A stretch of DNA of 64,000 bases, taken from Mitsuokella sp047974105. Its GTDB lineage: Bacteria; Bacillota; Negativicutes; Selenomonadales; Selenomonadaceae. A model generated the notes under the pieces. That model made no database searches. It was not told the DNA's origin and saw only the letters and a list, made by a program, of their open reading frames with translations. The stretch lies in contig NZ_JBHYRS010000007.1 of NCBI RefSeq assembly GCF_047974105.1, positions 1-64,000 of the forward strand. The letters are read 5' to 3'. The position numbers were made by a program, and so were the translations under genes. Of the stretch, positions 27,401 through 35,936 are shown piece by piece (the stretch's first letter is position 1; each line of letters starts with the position of its first letter).

Positions 27401-27482
27401 CTACCTGACGAATGATGCCCTTGACCCGAATTCAGAGGAGCAGGAATTCAAGGCCTGCCTCGTCAATGTACAGAAAGCATGA
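24465..27482 (+). CDS. fdnG: Formate dehydrogenase-N-type catalytic subunit, Cys form
   Basis: 1005 residues. Twin-arginine signal SRRDFLK with a hydrophobic stretch to about residue 33, so it is exported folded. The [4Fe-4S] site uses Cys50, 53 and 57 and a later Cys (ALCSKG). The active-site segment has Cys192 (TGC) where E. coli FdnG has selenocysteine, so no SECIS is needed. The rest is a bis-MGD-binding molybdopterin oxidoreductase (FGRGAMTNPWGDL, a C-terminal dinucleotide-binding domain). It oxidises formate to CO2 outside the inner membrane, passing electrons to the beta and gamma subunits. AAGGAGAG precedes the ATG. Confidence 0.93.
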   Translation: MDLSRRDFLKAAGIGGISLAFSSLGFDLQEAKAAAHTFKLKGAREFTSICHFCACGCGVVGYVKDGKLIQLEGAVDSPINRGALCSKGLGYATIPNSKERATKPLYRAPGSDHWEEISWDEAIDRAAKAMKNAREKGWKQTEEIDGQTYEVRRTDGLSFIGGSQINNEECYQNIKMARALGVVYIDNQTRVCHANTPPAMGAAFGRGAMTNPWGDLKNTKLVWIEGSNLAECHPMGLKNVMKAREQNGTKIVHVDVRYTRTSKIADDFFQLRPGTDIAFMGYIISQMLETGKFDKDYVLRNTNGACLLRDDFKFDDGLFSGFDEAKKSYTNTETWGYALGADGKPQKANDLFAPNTVLSRLKEFYSRYTVEMVSNVTGMPAEDIERAAGIWVNHEGPAIIMYALGMTQHTIGVQNIRCFTIMQLLKGNIGIPGGGIIAMRGQPNVQASTDFGIEFNMQPGYLVAPTHKTNTLAKWTDAYGTFRRKWYVNMTKAWFGEHATAENDYGFNYGAIRNANHPDSIYAIFEDAYRGTMHALYLCGQNPHVTNANAGMVHDGLCKMDSLIAQDIFVNETAEFWNRPGDNPADIQTEVIFLPACSYLEREGSITNSMRLIQWRMKGPDVLGDSKPDYEINDMLWKRIRELYKDSTDPKDDPIKFMTWNYSKDHYLEDVMKEISGYDVATGTVVNGIGELKDNGETASGMWIYAGYYGREGNMTARRGQEDPGNVGIFPKFGWAWPDNIHILYNRASCLADGSPADKEHPLVWWDAAAGKWTGYDVPDVGNRQQGPDTPAGQKPFRMNGEGIARIYAAPYKDKNPDGTTRDASSTPVDGPIPEHYEPFESPTHNAMHTNDKAQHNPCIKYPRLPEKQPIGTKDKFPYVLCSSGIAEHWCSGTVTRNIPWLNELVKENFVEISEQLAKKIGVKAGDKVKVSSARSEITVKAMVTKRAQPLMVNGEETHMVWMPYSFGFKGLSTGPSTNYLTNDALDPNSEEQEFKACLVNVQKA

Positions 27483-27493
27483 GGGAGCGTTTT

Positions 27494-28387
27494 ATGAAAT
27501 CTGCTAACGAAACGAAGTGGGATGCGTATCTTGAGCAGCATGCGTATCTCAAGGAGACGGCCGGCTGGCGGAAATCTTTTGAAAAGGTTCTGCTCGAGAC
27601 GGTTTCTCCCATCTCCCTGCCGCCGCAGGATACCTGGCAGTCTCTCGTAAAGGATGGTCTGCCGCTTTTGCAGCATGAAGAGCTGCAGCAGGAAATTACG
27701 GCGGCTGCTGCAGCTAAGCTGCAGGATGTACTGCAGAGCCTTTTAAAAGGTTCCGATATTGTTTTGCCAGAAGCAATGGAAAATTCCCTGAACGCGCTTG
27801 CCGCGTGGGCTGGGCAGACAGAACTTCCTTTGCGGCAGCAGCTTTTCCTTCTATTATTAAAGCAGGAAGACAAAGCCTTTGGCGAGTTTGTCAAAGTGCA
27901 GCAGCTTGAGGAAACCAGCCTGCGTCTCTTGGGCTGGGCTCTTCTCGACGCTCTCGTGCCGGCAGAAGCAAAAGACGCTGCTGTCTGGGAAACGATTGGC
28001 TGGAAGAGAAATTACTGTCCGGTCTGCGGCCGTCAGCCGGTTCTTGCCGTTCTGCGCAAAGAGCAGGAAGGCCGCGCGCGCTTCCTCGTCTGCGACGGCT
28101 GCCATACGGTCTGGCCGTATGCACGCGTAGGCTGCGTTTACTGCGGCAATGAAGACTTAAAAAAGATGCACGTACTGGAGCCGGAAGGCGAAGAAGCGAT
28201 GCGTCTCGATGTCTGTGACAAATGCCATGCTTACCTGAAGACGTATCAGGGCAAGGATGAAAATGGGGAAGAAGAGATTTATCGTCACGACTGGGCAACG
28301 CTCCACCTCGATATTCTGGGGTCGGAGAGAGGCCTTGTGAAGAAGGGCAGCGTTTTGCTGGCCTCTGCAGAAGGGGAGGAAGAGTAA
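27494..28387 (+). CDS. fdhE: Formate dehydrogenase accessory protein FdhE
   Basis: 297 residues from the ATG at 27494 behind GAGGGAG; an ATG at 27479 overlapping the fdnG stop is the alternative. The C-terminal half has the four zinc- or iron-type pairs CPVCG, CDGC, CVYCG and CDKC (about 175-250), typical of FdhE. It is thought to help mature respiratory formate dehydrogenases before Tat export. It is placed between the alpha and beta genes, which ties its dose to theirs. Confidence 0.92.
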   Translation: MKSANETKWDAYLEQHAYLKETAGWRKSFEKVLLETVSPISLPPQDTWQSLVKDGLPLLQHEELQQEITAAAAAKLQDVLQSLLKGSDIVLPEAMENSLNALAAWAGQTELPLRQQLFLLLLKQEDKAFGEFVKVQQLEETSLRLLGWALLDALVPAEAKDAAVWETIGWKRNYCPVCGRQPVLAVLRKEQEGRARFLVCDGCHTVWPYARVGCVYCGNEDLKKMHVLEPEGEEAMRLDVCDKCHAYLKTYQGKDENGEEEIYRHDWATLHLDILGSERGLVKKGSVLLASAEGEEE

Positions 28388-28388
28388 A

Positions 28389-29192
28389 ATGGCACAAGAA
28401 ATGGCAATGCTGCACGATATCGCACGCTGCAGCGCCTGCAGGGCCTGCATGGTCGCCTGCAAGCAGTGGCATGACCTGCCGGCGGATATGTCAACGCCGT
28501 TTGAGGGACAGTATCAGTCTCATAAGGATCTGACACCGATGACATGGACGCTCATTCGCATGACGGAACGCGTCGATGAGAAGAAAAAGTTCCATTGGGA
28601 TTTCGTCAAGACGCAGTGCATGCACTGCGGAGATCCTGCCTGTGCGAAAGGCTGTCCGGAAGAGGCTATCGACAAACTGCCGACGGGCGCCGTGGTCATC
28701 AATCAGGATAAATGTGTCGGCTGCGGCTACTGCGTGGCCAACTGCCCGTTTGGCATTCCGAAAATCAACAAGGAGACGCATAAGTCAACGAAATGCGATC
28801 TCTGTTTTGATCGCATCGAGGAAGGCATGACGCCTTCGTGCGCGAAGACCTGCACGGCCGATGCCCTGCAGTTTGCACCGTATGAAGAGATTGAGGAAAT
28901 TGCCCGCCAGCGCGTGCAGGAACTCAAGAATGAAGGCTATCCCGATGCCAACGTCTTCAATCCGCAGGGCGTCGGCGGCGTGCATATGATTTATGTACTG
29001 CCGGAAAAACCGGAGACATATGGCTTCAAGCCGCAGGCTGTGACGCCGGTTTCCATTGATATCTGGAAAGACGTCGTGCGTCCGCTGGGCAAGATCGCTG
29101 GTGCGGGTGCCTTGGTCGGTGTACTCGGCCTTGCTGCAGTCAAGGGCCTGACGGGCAAGAACAAGGATGATAACGGAAAGGGGGAGAAATGA
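28389..29192 (+). CDS. fdnH: Formate dehydrogenase iron-sulfur (beta) subunit
   Basis: 267 residues with the four ferredoxin clusters of the FdnH/HybA type: CSACRACMVAC, CMHCGDPACAKGCP, CVGCGYCVANCP and CDLCFDRI..SCAKTC. A single membrane helix (AGAGALVGVLGLAAV, about 236-252) anchors it near the C-terminus. It carries electrons from the catalytic subunit to the cytochrome. It starts 1 nt after the fdhE stop. Confidence 0.93.
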   Translation: MAQEMAMLHDIARCSACRACMVACKQWHDLPADMSTPFEGQYQSHKDLTPMTWTLIRMTERVDEKKKFHWDFVKTQCMHCGDPACAKGCPEEAIDKLPTGAVVINQDKCVGCGYCVANCPFGIPKINKETHKSTKCDLCFDRIEEGMTPSCAKTCTADALQFAPYEEIEEIARQRVQELKNEGYPDANVFNPQGVGGVHMIYVLPEKPETYGFKPQAVTPVSIDIWKDVVRPLGKIAGAGALVGVLGLAAVKGLTGKNKDDNGKGEK

Positions 29193-29866
29193 TGTCAAAA
29201 AACACGACTTACATCAAACGCCATAAGAAAGGGTTTATCTACTTTCACTGGGTCAATGCGATTACATTTTTCCTCTTATTCCTGACGGCGATGCCGCTTT
29301 ATACGAATAAGTTCCTGTTCCTTTATGAGACGTTTGGTGCTGAGACGCTGCAGACCTGTCATCACATCCTCGGCGTCATTTTCCTGCTGAATCCGATTGT
29401 GGCCTTACTCTTCACGGCCCGCAGCGGCATTCTGACACTCCTTCGCGAGGTCCTGCGCTTTGACAAGGATGATATTAAATTCCTCGTCAAATTCCCTGCA
29501 GAACTCATCGGCAGAGAGCCGAAGGATATGCCGAAACAGGGATTTTATAACGGCGGCGAGCGTTTGAACATTCTGCTGCAGGCCCTGCTCTGGCTCGGCT
29601 TTGTGGTCTCCGGCCTGACGCTCTGGCTCGGTGCCGGCCATATCTCTCCCTCTATCCGCACTTGGATGATTCCGCTGCACAGCATTTGTGCAGGCCTCGG
29701 CTTTGCCGCTGCCATCGGCCATATTTATCTGGCTATCGGCGTCAATCCCGATTCCTTCCACGGCATGCGCGACGGCACGGTCAAGGAGAGCTATGCGAAG
29801 CATCATCATGCGAAATGGACGGACCAGCTGGAAACAGAAGGCCGCCTTGAGCGTGAGATTAAATGA
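29189..29866 (+). CDS. fdnI: Formate dehydrogenase cytochrome b (gamma) subunit
   Basis: 225 residues, four membrane helices (about 20-42, 60-80, 130-150, 165-190). Histidines in FHWVN, CHHILG and AAIGHIYLA are candidates for the two heme b ligands. It hands electrons to the quinone pool. It overlaps fdnH by 4 nt. Heme supply may depend on nirJ1-nirJ2 further along. Confidence 0.92.
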   Translation: MMSKNTTYIKRHKKGFIYFHWVNAITFFLLFLTAMPLYTNKFLFLYETFGAETLQTCHHILGVIFLLNPIVALLFTARSGILTLLREVLRFDKDDIKFLVKFPAELIGREPKDMPKQGFYNGGERLNILLQALLWLGFVVSGLTLWLGAGHISPSIRTWMIPLHSICAGLGFAAAIGHIYLAIGVNPDSFHGMRDGTVKESYAKHHHAKWTDQLETEGRLEREIK

Positions 29867-29904
29867 GTTGGAAAATCAGCTGTAATATTGACCTAACATA
29901 AAAT

Positions 29905-29941
29905 AAAAATCCTGTCATGGTTTTCATGGCAGGATTTTTTT
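29905..29941 (+). terminator. Terminator of the formate dehydrogenase operon
   Basis: AAAAATCCTGTCATG pairs with CATGGCAGGATTTTT with a 7-nt loop. Confidence 0.9.
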
Positions 29942-30060
29942 ACTCTTCGGCGAAAAAGAATATATAGTTGTTCATAGCATAGATTGCATCGTATAGGAAA
30001 CCTGAAAAAACGAACCAGGATATATTCATTTTGTTTTGCAACAAGGAAGAAGGGATCATC

Positions 30061-30666
30061 ATGATCTGCAGGAAATGTGGCCGTATGCTGGAGTCGGGGA
30101 CGCGGATCTGTCCCTTCTGCGGCGAGCCGGCAACGCTGGCAGCCAGTCCTTTAAAACAGGGCATGCCGGAACTCATATTATTGAAGAATTTGGCACCCGT
30201 GCCGGCGACACGGCAGGAGACCATCGCAGAACTGCGCCGTTTAGAACCGTATTTTTTGGAGCTTGAGGATAAATATGCGACACTTTCGGACCTCTGGCTC
30301 AAGGCCGTCTGCTGGCAGCCGCCGTCGAAACAGCGCTGGGGCATTGGCGGTTTCCTTTTGGCGCTGCTGCTCTATCTTTTAATCGGCGTTCATCTGCCGG
30401 CTGCATCTGTCTTTATTTTTGTCGTATTGTGGGGGTTGATTTCGTATTTTGGTTATGCGAATTCCTTAAAAAAATTCGAATCGTATAAATTCCAGAATGA
30501 ATGTGCCATCCGCAGAATCGAGAATGAGATACGAGCCCATTATAATGAAGCAAAAAATTGTTTTCTGCCGCTTGATTACACGTCACCGGCGGCCCTGCAT
30601 GAACTGATAGCAGGGCTTGATTCCGGTATGATTGCCTCGTTCGAGGATTATCGGATTAATAACTGA
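30061..30666 (+). CDS. Zinc-ribbon membrane protein, unknown function
   Basis: 201 residues from the ATG at 30061, which follows GAAGAAGGG; the in-frame start at 30031 lacks a site. An N-terminal zinc ribbon (CRKCGRMLESGTRICPFCG) is followed by a soluble segment, two membrane helices (about 98-138) and a charged tail. Such proteins are common in Firmicutes and poorly characterised. Nothing nearby suggests a pathway. Confidence 0.6.
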   Translation: MICRKCGRMLESGTRICPFCGEPATLAASPLKQGMPELILLKNLAPVPATRQETIAELRRLEPYFLELEDKYATLSDLWLKAVCWQPPSKQRWGIGGFLLALLLYLLIGVHLPAASVFIFVVLWGLISYFGYANSLKKFESYKFQNECAIRRIENEIRAHYNEAKNCFLPLDYTSPAALHELIAGLDSGMIASFEDYRINN

Positions 30667-30686
30667 CGGGAATTAAAAAAGAGCAT

Positions 30687-30720
30687 AAAAATACCGCATC
30701 GTGTTGATGCGGTATTTTTA
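30687..30720. terminator. Bidirectional terminator
   Basis: AAAAATACCGCATC pairs with GATGCGGTATTTTT around 5 nt. It serves the zinc-ribbon gene and the converging SLC13 gene. Confidence 0.9.
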
Positions 30721-30733
30721 TATGGCAGACCTG

Positions 30734-32278
30734 TCAGCCCGTTACCCAGGAGACGAAGTAAATGCAGAGTGGAATGGTCACGCAGGCAATGCCGATGATG
30801 TCGATATAAACACCCGTGCGGATCATCTTGGTGATGGGGATGTATCCGGATGCGTAGACAATGGCGTTGGGCGGTGTCGAAACCGGCAGCATGAAGCCGA
30901 GCGAAGCCGAAAGGGCAATCGCAACCGAGACCGGGATGGGGCTCATGCCGGCGGAAACGGCTGCGGTGATGGCCAGGGGGCCAATCATGTTTGTCGCAGC
31001 CGTATGGCTCGTGAGCTCGGAGAGCAGCAGGGCCATGACGGAGAAGATGGCAACCATGGCAATCGGGGATGGCTCGCCGCCCATCATCGCGATGATGGCA
31101 TCGCCGACCCATTTGGAAAGGCCGGTCTTATACATCATGCCGCCCATGGCAAGGCCGCCGCCGAAGAGAATCAGCGTACCCCATTCGATGCCGTCTTTTG
31201 CATCTTTCCAGCTCAGCGTAAACTCGCGTTTCTTGAAATTGACGGGGATTAAGAAAAGCAGCAGGGCGCCAATCATAGCGGCGACTGCTTCTGGGAAGAG
31301 TTTATTATACATCTTGAGGACGGGCGAGCCGCTGCCGAGGACGATGGAGAGGATGCCCGGCAGAACCCAGAGTACGACGGCCACGACAAAGCAGAAAACC
31401 GTATTTTTCTGCGCGCGCGTCCAGCTGCCGAGTTCTTTGAGCTTATTCTGGATGAAATTCTCAGCACCGTCGATTTTTTCAACATCGGCGGGGAACATGC
31501 GAATCAGGACAACGTAGGCAATGATGAAATAAGCGATCATAGCAATGATACCCCAGGTCATCCATTCAAAGAAGGAGACCTGAATATCCGTCATCTGGTC
31601 GAGAAAGCCGAGCATGATGAGGTTAGGCGGGGTGCCAATTGGCGTCAGGACGCCGCCGATAGAGCAGGCATAAGCGGTCATGAGCATGAGGCCGGTTGCA
31701 TATTTATAATCGTAAAGGTCAATCTTGCGGCCGTTGACGGCAAACATCTCTTTGATGGAAGCGAGCAGGCCCAGGCAAATCGGGAACATCATGGCCGCGG
31801 TCGCCGTGTTGCTGACCCAGCCGGAGCAGAGGGCTGCGGCAAGGCCGGTAGCGAGGAAAATACGGCGTGGGTTGGAGCCAACCCAGGATCTTGAGAGCAG
31901 CCAGTAGGCAAAGCGTTTATCGATGCCATGTGTCATCATGGCTTTGGCGAGGATGAAGCCGCCCATGAAGAGAAAAATCATGGGGTTGGCAAAGGCGGAA
32001 AAAGCCATGCTGACCGGCACGACGCCCGTGATGACGGCCAGAGTCGGGCCAATCAGAGATGTTACAGGAATGGGAACAGGCTCAGTAATCCACCATAATG
32101 CAACGAGTACCATAATGGATAAGAGTTTATGGGCTTCAAGTGTCAACCCGTCAATCGGGGTAAAGAATACGAGCAGGGCAAGGATGGGCGCGCCAAAAAG
32201 TCCGATGGTGCGGCGGCGGCGGTCAAAGAGCTGCTCCGCGCGTTTCACGGCCAGCGCCTCTTGGTTGATCTGGTTCAT
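30734..32278 (-). CDS. SLC13/DASS-family anion:sodium symporter
   Basis: 514 residues from the ATG at 32278 behind GGAGG. Hydrophobic over most of its length with about 12 helices. Family segments are WWITEPVPIPVTSLIGP, VSNTATAAMM and, near the end, LTSHTAATNMIGPLAI and LPVSTPPNAIVYA, the two SNT-like Na+/substrate sites. Likely substrates are C4-dicarboxylates, tricarboxylates or sulfate; sequence alone does not settle it. Monocistronic between a shared terminator and its own promoter region. Confidence 0.88.
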   Translation of the reverse strand: MNQINQEALAVKRAEQLFDRRRRTIGLFGAPILALLVFFTPIDGLTLEAHKLLSIMVLVALWWITEPVPIPVTSLIGPTLAVITGVVPVSMAFSAFANPMIFLFMGGFILAKAMMTHGIDKRFAYWLLSRSWVGSNPRRIFLATGLAAALCSGWVSNTATAAMMFPICLGLLASIKEMFAVNGRKIDLYDYKYATGLMLMTAYACSIGGVLTPIGTPPNLIMLGFLDQMTDIQVSFFEWMTWGIIAMIAYFIIAYVVLIRMFPADVEKIDGAENFIQNKLKELGSWTRAQKNTVFCFVVAVVLWVLPGILSIVLGSGSPVLKMYNKLFPEAVAAMIGALLLFLIPVNFKKREFTLSWKDAKDGIEWGTLILFGGGLAMGGMMYKTGLSKWVGDAIIAMMGGEPSPIAMVAIFSVMALLLSELTSHTAATNMIGPLAITAAVSAGMSPIPVSVAIALSASLGFMLPVSTPPNAIVYASGYIPITKMIRTGVYIDIIGIACVTIPLCIYFVSWVTG

Positions 32279-32372
32279 GGATATTCCTCCTTCGACGTAG
32301 TAGTGGAATTGACTGCGCAAGTCAGAACTGTGTTATACGTCTTATGATACAGAAATATCAGAACTTTATCAA

Positions 32373-32421
32373 TAGAAAAATGGCATTCAAACGATTCTTT
32401 TTAGGAATGATTGAATGCCAT
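32373..32421 (-). terminator. Terminator of the thrE-like gene
   Basis: On the minus strand ATGGCATTCAATCATTC pairs (two mismatches) with GAATCGTTTGAATGCCAT and is followed by TTTTTCTATT. Confidence 0.8.
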
Positions 32422-32459
32422 GCAATTAAATTCCATTATTTATAATGGAACACGATATG

Positions 32460-33797
32460 TTATTCATCTTCTTTTAAGTAGCGGCGGTCGAGAAGATCTT
32501 TGACGGTGCGCTGCTTGTTATTTTCGATATAGCGGTGAATGAAGATGTTCGGAATGGCCACGCCGATGGCAATGCCGATGATAATGGTAACGGCAGCCAC
32601 GCCGTCGCGCATCATGGTGAGCAGGGCCGCAGGCGTGATATCCTGAATGTTTAATAGGGCAAAGAGGACGCGGTAGAGCAGGACACCTGGAATCATCGGG
32701 ATGGCCGAGGGGATGGTCAGGATGATATTTGGTGCGTGGAACCAGTGAATGGCCTTGAGCGCAATGAGACCGACCGCAGCAGCCCCGAGGAAGGAGCCAG
32801 CCGTCTGGGAGAAGCCGAACTGCAGGACCATGACATTGCGCAGCAGCACGGTGATGATGCCGCCGACTGCGACGACGGGCAGCAGGCGCCGCGGGATATT
32901 AAAGATGATGGAGAAGCCCATGGCCGATATCGCGGCTGCTATGGCCTGCGAGAAGTAAATATTGTCCGGCTGCAGACTGACCGTTGTGAAGTCTGAGACA
33001 TTGCCGAGACGAATCGCTATGACAATGCCAAACGTCATGGCCCCGACAATCAGCAGTGTGTGAGTCGCTCTGGTCATGCCAGAAACGATGAAATTATTCA
33101 GGAGATCATCGACGGCATTGATGAGCGGGATACCGGGGACGAGGAACAGTGTACAGGAAATGAGCGGATACCAGTTCATGCTTCCTGTCAGGAACTGCGT
33201 TGCCCAGGCATACATCGTGGTCGCAAAGGACGTGATAGCGATGACAGCATAGGTGTTGAAGGCATAATGATTGCAGAGTCTTCTGGTATAGAACCCGAGA
33301 AAAGCACAGATGGCCGTAAGCAAAAAATCCAGCCATGTGCCGCCAAAAAGCTTGCAGAAGCCGCCGCAGGCAGCGCCGGCGCCGAGTGCTGTAAGCCAGA
33401 CAGGATAATTGCGCGGCCTGTTCTTGATGCGCAGCAGATGGCGTTCGAACTCGTGCAGAGAATAATTTTTTTGCAGCGCACGCCAGGTCAGTTTGCTGAC
33501 AGCCGTAAGCGTGGTCATATTGATGCCATGTGTTTTGCATTTGCGGAATTCCGTATAAGAATGAGTCTCATCGTTGACATTGAGCATCAAGGTCGTGTAC
33601 ATGACATGCTGATGAATGCGGTCTTTCGGGATGCCCATGTAGGCTGCTGCACGCATCATATCGCGTACCGTACGGTCACTGTCGGCGCCATTTTCCATCA
33701 GAAGCTGTCCGGTGTGCAGGAGAAGATGCATCTTAGGACCGATTTCGGCGAAAGGTTCCTTGAGTTCTTCAAGTGACTTCTCGTCCTTTGTCTCCAT
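32460..33797 (-). CDS. ThrE-family threonine/serine exporter
   Basis: 445 residues with both ThrE halves in one chain. The N-terminal soluble part is DUF1212-like (LLLHTGQLLMENGADSDRTVRDM, about 25-130), then about ten membrane helices from 133, with the DUF3815-like half to about 425. The family exports threonine and serine. GGGGG lies before the ATG. It is divergent from the M48 protease gene. Confidence 0.85.
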   Translation of the reverse strand: METKDEKSLEELKEPFAEIGPKMHLLLHTGQLLMENGADSDRTVRDMMRAAAYMGIPKDRIHQHVMYTTLMLNVNDETHSYTEFRKCKTHGINMTTLTAVSKLTWRALQKNYSLHEFERHLLRIKNRPRNYPVWLTALGAGAACGGFCKLFGGTWLDFLLTAICAFLGFYTRRLCNHYAFNTYAVIAITSFATTMYAWATQFLTGSMNWYPLISCTLFLVPGIPLINAVDDLLNNFIVSGMTRATHTLLIVGAMTFGIVIAIRLGNVSDFTTVSLQPDNIYFSQAIAAAISAMGFSIIFNIPRRLLPVVAVGGIITVLLRNVMVLQFGFSQTAGSFLGAAAVGLIALKAIHWFHAPNIILTIPSAIPMIPGVLLYRVLFALLNIQDITPAALLTMMRDGVAAVTIIIGIAIGVAIPNIFIHRYIENNKQRTVKDLLDRRYLKEDE

Positions 33798-33967
33798 GAT
33801 TTTGCCCCCTTTTTGCTGTTTTTCATGAAGAAAGACTATGGTATATTGAAATTATACAATGCTTGGAGATGGCTTTCAAGCGAGTTGATAATTGACTAAA
33901 CAAAGTATTTTCAGTGCTTGTATTTTTTGCTATAATCAGGTCAGAAGTGAGGCGGGAGGTGTCCTAT

Positions 33968-35860
33968 TTGTATCCTTGGCAAAGAAATTGGCGAAGAAAA
34001 ATGTTGGCTGTGTGTCTAAGCGGCACCATTGGGCTCGGTGCGGCTTTTTTGCCGGCAGGCAGGGCGGAAGCCGTTGATGCCTGGGCTGTTGCCGCGCAGT
34101 CTTTGGGTGTTTATGCCGCTTATAAATCGAGTCTGTCGAGTATCCTTGCTCTGGGCAATGATGTCAGTGCACAGGTGCAGAGTGCCCGTCAGGATTTAAA
34201 GGAAAATGGCGAAGATGGGAATCATCACGACTGGGACGTCGTCAATCGCGTTATGAGGCAGCTGGTCAATAAAGGTCAGTATGTCCTCAGGACAAATTCC
34301 CTGCCCTTCATATGGGGCGTGAATAACAGCAGCGATTTCAATGCCTCGTGTTTCCCGACGGATTATGTCAGCATCAACCGCGCTCTGGTACGCGGCCTTG
34401 AGTGCGATGAGGATGAACTCGCAGCCGTCCTCGGTCATGAGATGACGCATGGTATTGAACAGCACAGTGCAAAAAACTATGCCAAGGCTGTCGCGCAGTA
34501 TTACGGCATGAGTTTTCTCAATATGGATGCAGGGCTCATGGATTGGAATAAACTCAATGCCCTGGCCAATTATTCCATTGCGAAAAATGTCACGCTGCCG
34601 ACGGAGTATGATGCCGATGCAGGCGGATTTTATATTATGACGAGTGCTGGCTTCAATCCGGGCGGCCCTGCTGCTGCCATGTACCGCATGGCTTATTATC
34701 TGACGTATGAGACGCGCAACGTGCTTGAGTATCAGGACCCTGACGATAAGAAAAAGAATCAGGAGAATTTTTCCGACCATCCGGAAACAGAACTGCGTGA
34801 AAAGAGACTCGCGCAGATGATGACGGATTATGGCTGCGGCCATGTGACCGTCAAAGACCGCAAAACCGTCTGCATCGATGGTCAGGATTTGCTGACCGTG
34901 GATTTGACACGGGATGATTACGATAATACGGTGGAAAATGCCTATTATGTCGCAGGCGGACTCGCGAAGGCTTTCCACGATTGCGATTCGTTAGCGGCAT
35001 GGAATTTTCGCGATGATGGCGAGGGCGGCCTGAACTTTTTGACATCCGACCGTGTCTATAAGCCCCTGCAGGATTTTGTGTCCGTCCAGCACCTTGGCAG
35101 CCGCCTGCAGGAACTGGTGCAGAATGCATATGCAGGAGAAGCAGCAACAGGTGCCCGCACGAAAATGAAAGAGGCCGAGGCAGCGCGTCAGCAGGAACTG
35201 TCAGCAGCTAAGGCTGAAGTGGCTGCTGCCGATGAAAAAACAGTCAAAAAGATGCGCGAGAACGGCGATGCCTACAGTGATTATGGCATGGGAAAGCAGG
35301 CTCTGTGGGAACTGGGGCGCGTTTTCGCGGCCAAGCATATGGATAATGAGGCGGAGAGCTACGTGATCCGTGGCCGGGCCAAAGCCGTGGATGGTGATTA
35401 TACAGGCGGCCTGGCTGATGCAGATCAGGGCCTTGCCCTGGATGATAAGAATGCCTATAATTTCCTCAACCGCGCTGATATTTACCGCATGCTCGGCAAT
35501 CGCGAGGCAGCTCTTGCGGACTGTCAGAGTGCCATGAAGGTCGATGCGGAAAACCCATACAGCTATCTTATGAGTGCGGAAATCGAAGATGAGATGAACC
35601 GCAAGGATGAGGCGCTGGAGAGTTATCAGAAATTCTACAAACTGCGCCCCGCTGCCTTTCGCCGCATTCCTTCGGAATATCTGCAAAAGATTTCAGAGAA
35701 GGATTATAAGACGTGGCAAAAAGAACAGGCGGAGAAGGAAAAGGCAAGACTGGAGGCCTGGAAAAAGAAGCAGAAGGAAAAAACGGCACAGACCGCGAAA
35801 ACGGAAAAAACAGAAGCCTCTGCCAAAACAGAAAAGGATCAGCAGAACAGAAAAAAATAA
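33968..35860 (+). CDS. M48 metalloprotease with C-terminal TPR repeats
   Basis: 630 residues from a TTG at 33968, 8 nt after GGGAGG. The longer reading from 33914 is unlikely because an extended -10 (TGCTATAAT, 33928-33936) lies inside it. Signal peptide about 1-35. Zinc site HEMTH (157-161) with a downstream Glu in EYDADAGGFYIM. TPR-like helices at about 415-560 and a Lys/Glu-rich tail. It resembles BepA-type periplasmic proteases that check outer-membrane proteins, which fits a diderm cell. Confidence 0.85.
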   Translation: MYPWQRNWRRKMLAVCLSGTIGLGAAFLPAGRAEAVDAWAVAAQSLGVYAAYKSSLSSILALGNDVSAQVQSARQDLKENGEDGNHHDWDVVNRVMRQLVNKGQYVLRTNSLPFIWGVNNSSDFNASCFPTDYVSINRALVRGLECDEDELAAVLGHEMTHGIEQHSAKNYAKAVAQYYGMSFLNMDAGLMDWNKLNALANYSIAKNVTLPTEYDADAGGFYIMTSAGFNPGGPAAAMYRMAYYLTYETRNVLEYQDPDDKKKNQENFSDHPETELREKRLAQMMTDYGCGHVTVKDRKTVCIDGQDLLTVDLTRDDYDNTVENAYYVAGGLAKAFHDCDSLAAWNFRDDGEGGLNFLTSDRVYKPLQDFVSVQHLGSRLQELVQNAYAGEAATGARTKMKEAEAARQQELSAAKAEVAAADEKTVKKMRENGDAYSDYGMGKQALWELGRVFAAKHMDNEAESYVIRGRAKAVDGDYTGGLADADQGLALDDKNAYNFLNRADIYRMLGNREAALADCQSAMKVDAENPYSYLMSAEIEDEMNRKDEALESYQKFYKLRPAAFRRIPSEYLQKISEKDYKTWQKEQAEKEKARLEAWKKKQKEKTAQTAKTEKTEASAKTEKDQQNRKK

Positions 35861-35868
35861 ACAGTTCG

Positions 35869-35921
35869 AAAAAAGCCTTTCTCTGTCAGATTGGGAACTC
35901 TGACAGAGAAAGGCTTTTTTT
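35869..35921. terminator. Bidirectional terminator
   Basis: A perfect 21-bp stem (AAAAAAGCCTTTCTCTGTCAG with its complement) around a 10-nt loop, between converging genes. Confidence 0.92.
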
Positions 35922-35936
35922 ACTGTTTGAGCAAAA

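Noticed and set aside
35725..35860. Lys/Glu-rich repeats at the C-terminus of the M48 protease
   Set aside because: Considered as a separate repeat element, but it is a low-complexity tail in frame with the protein.
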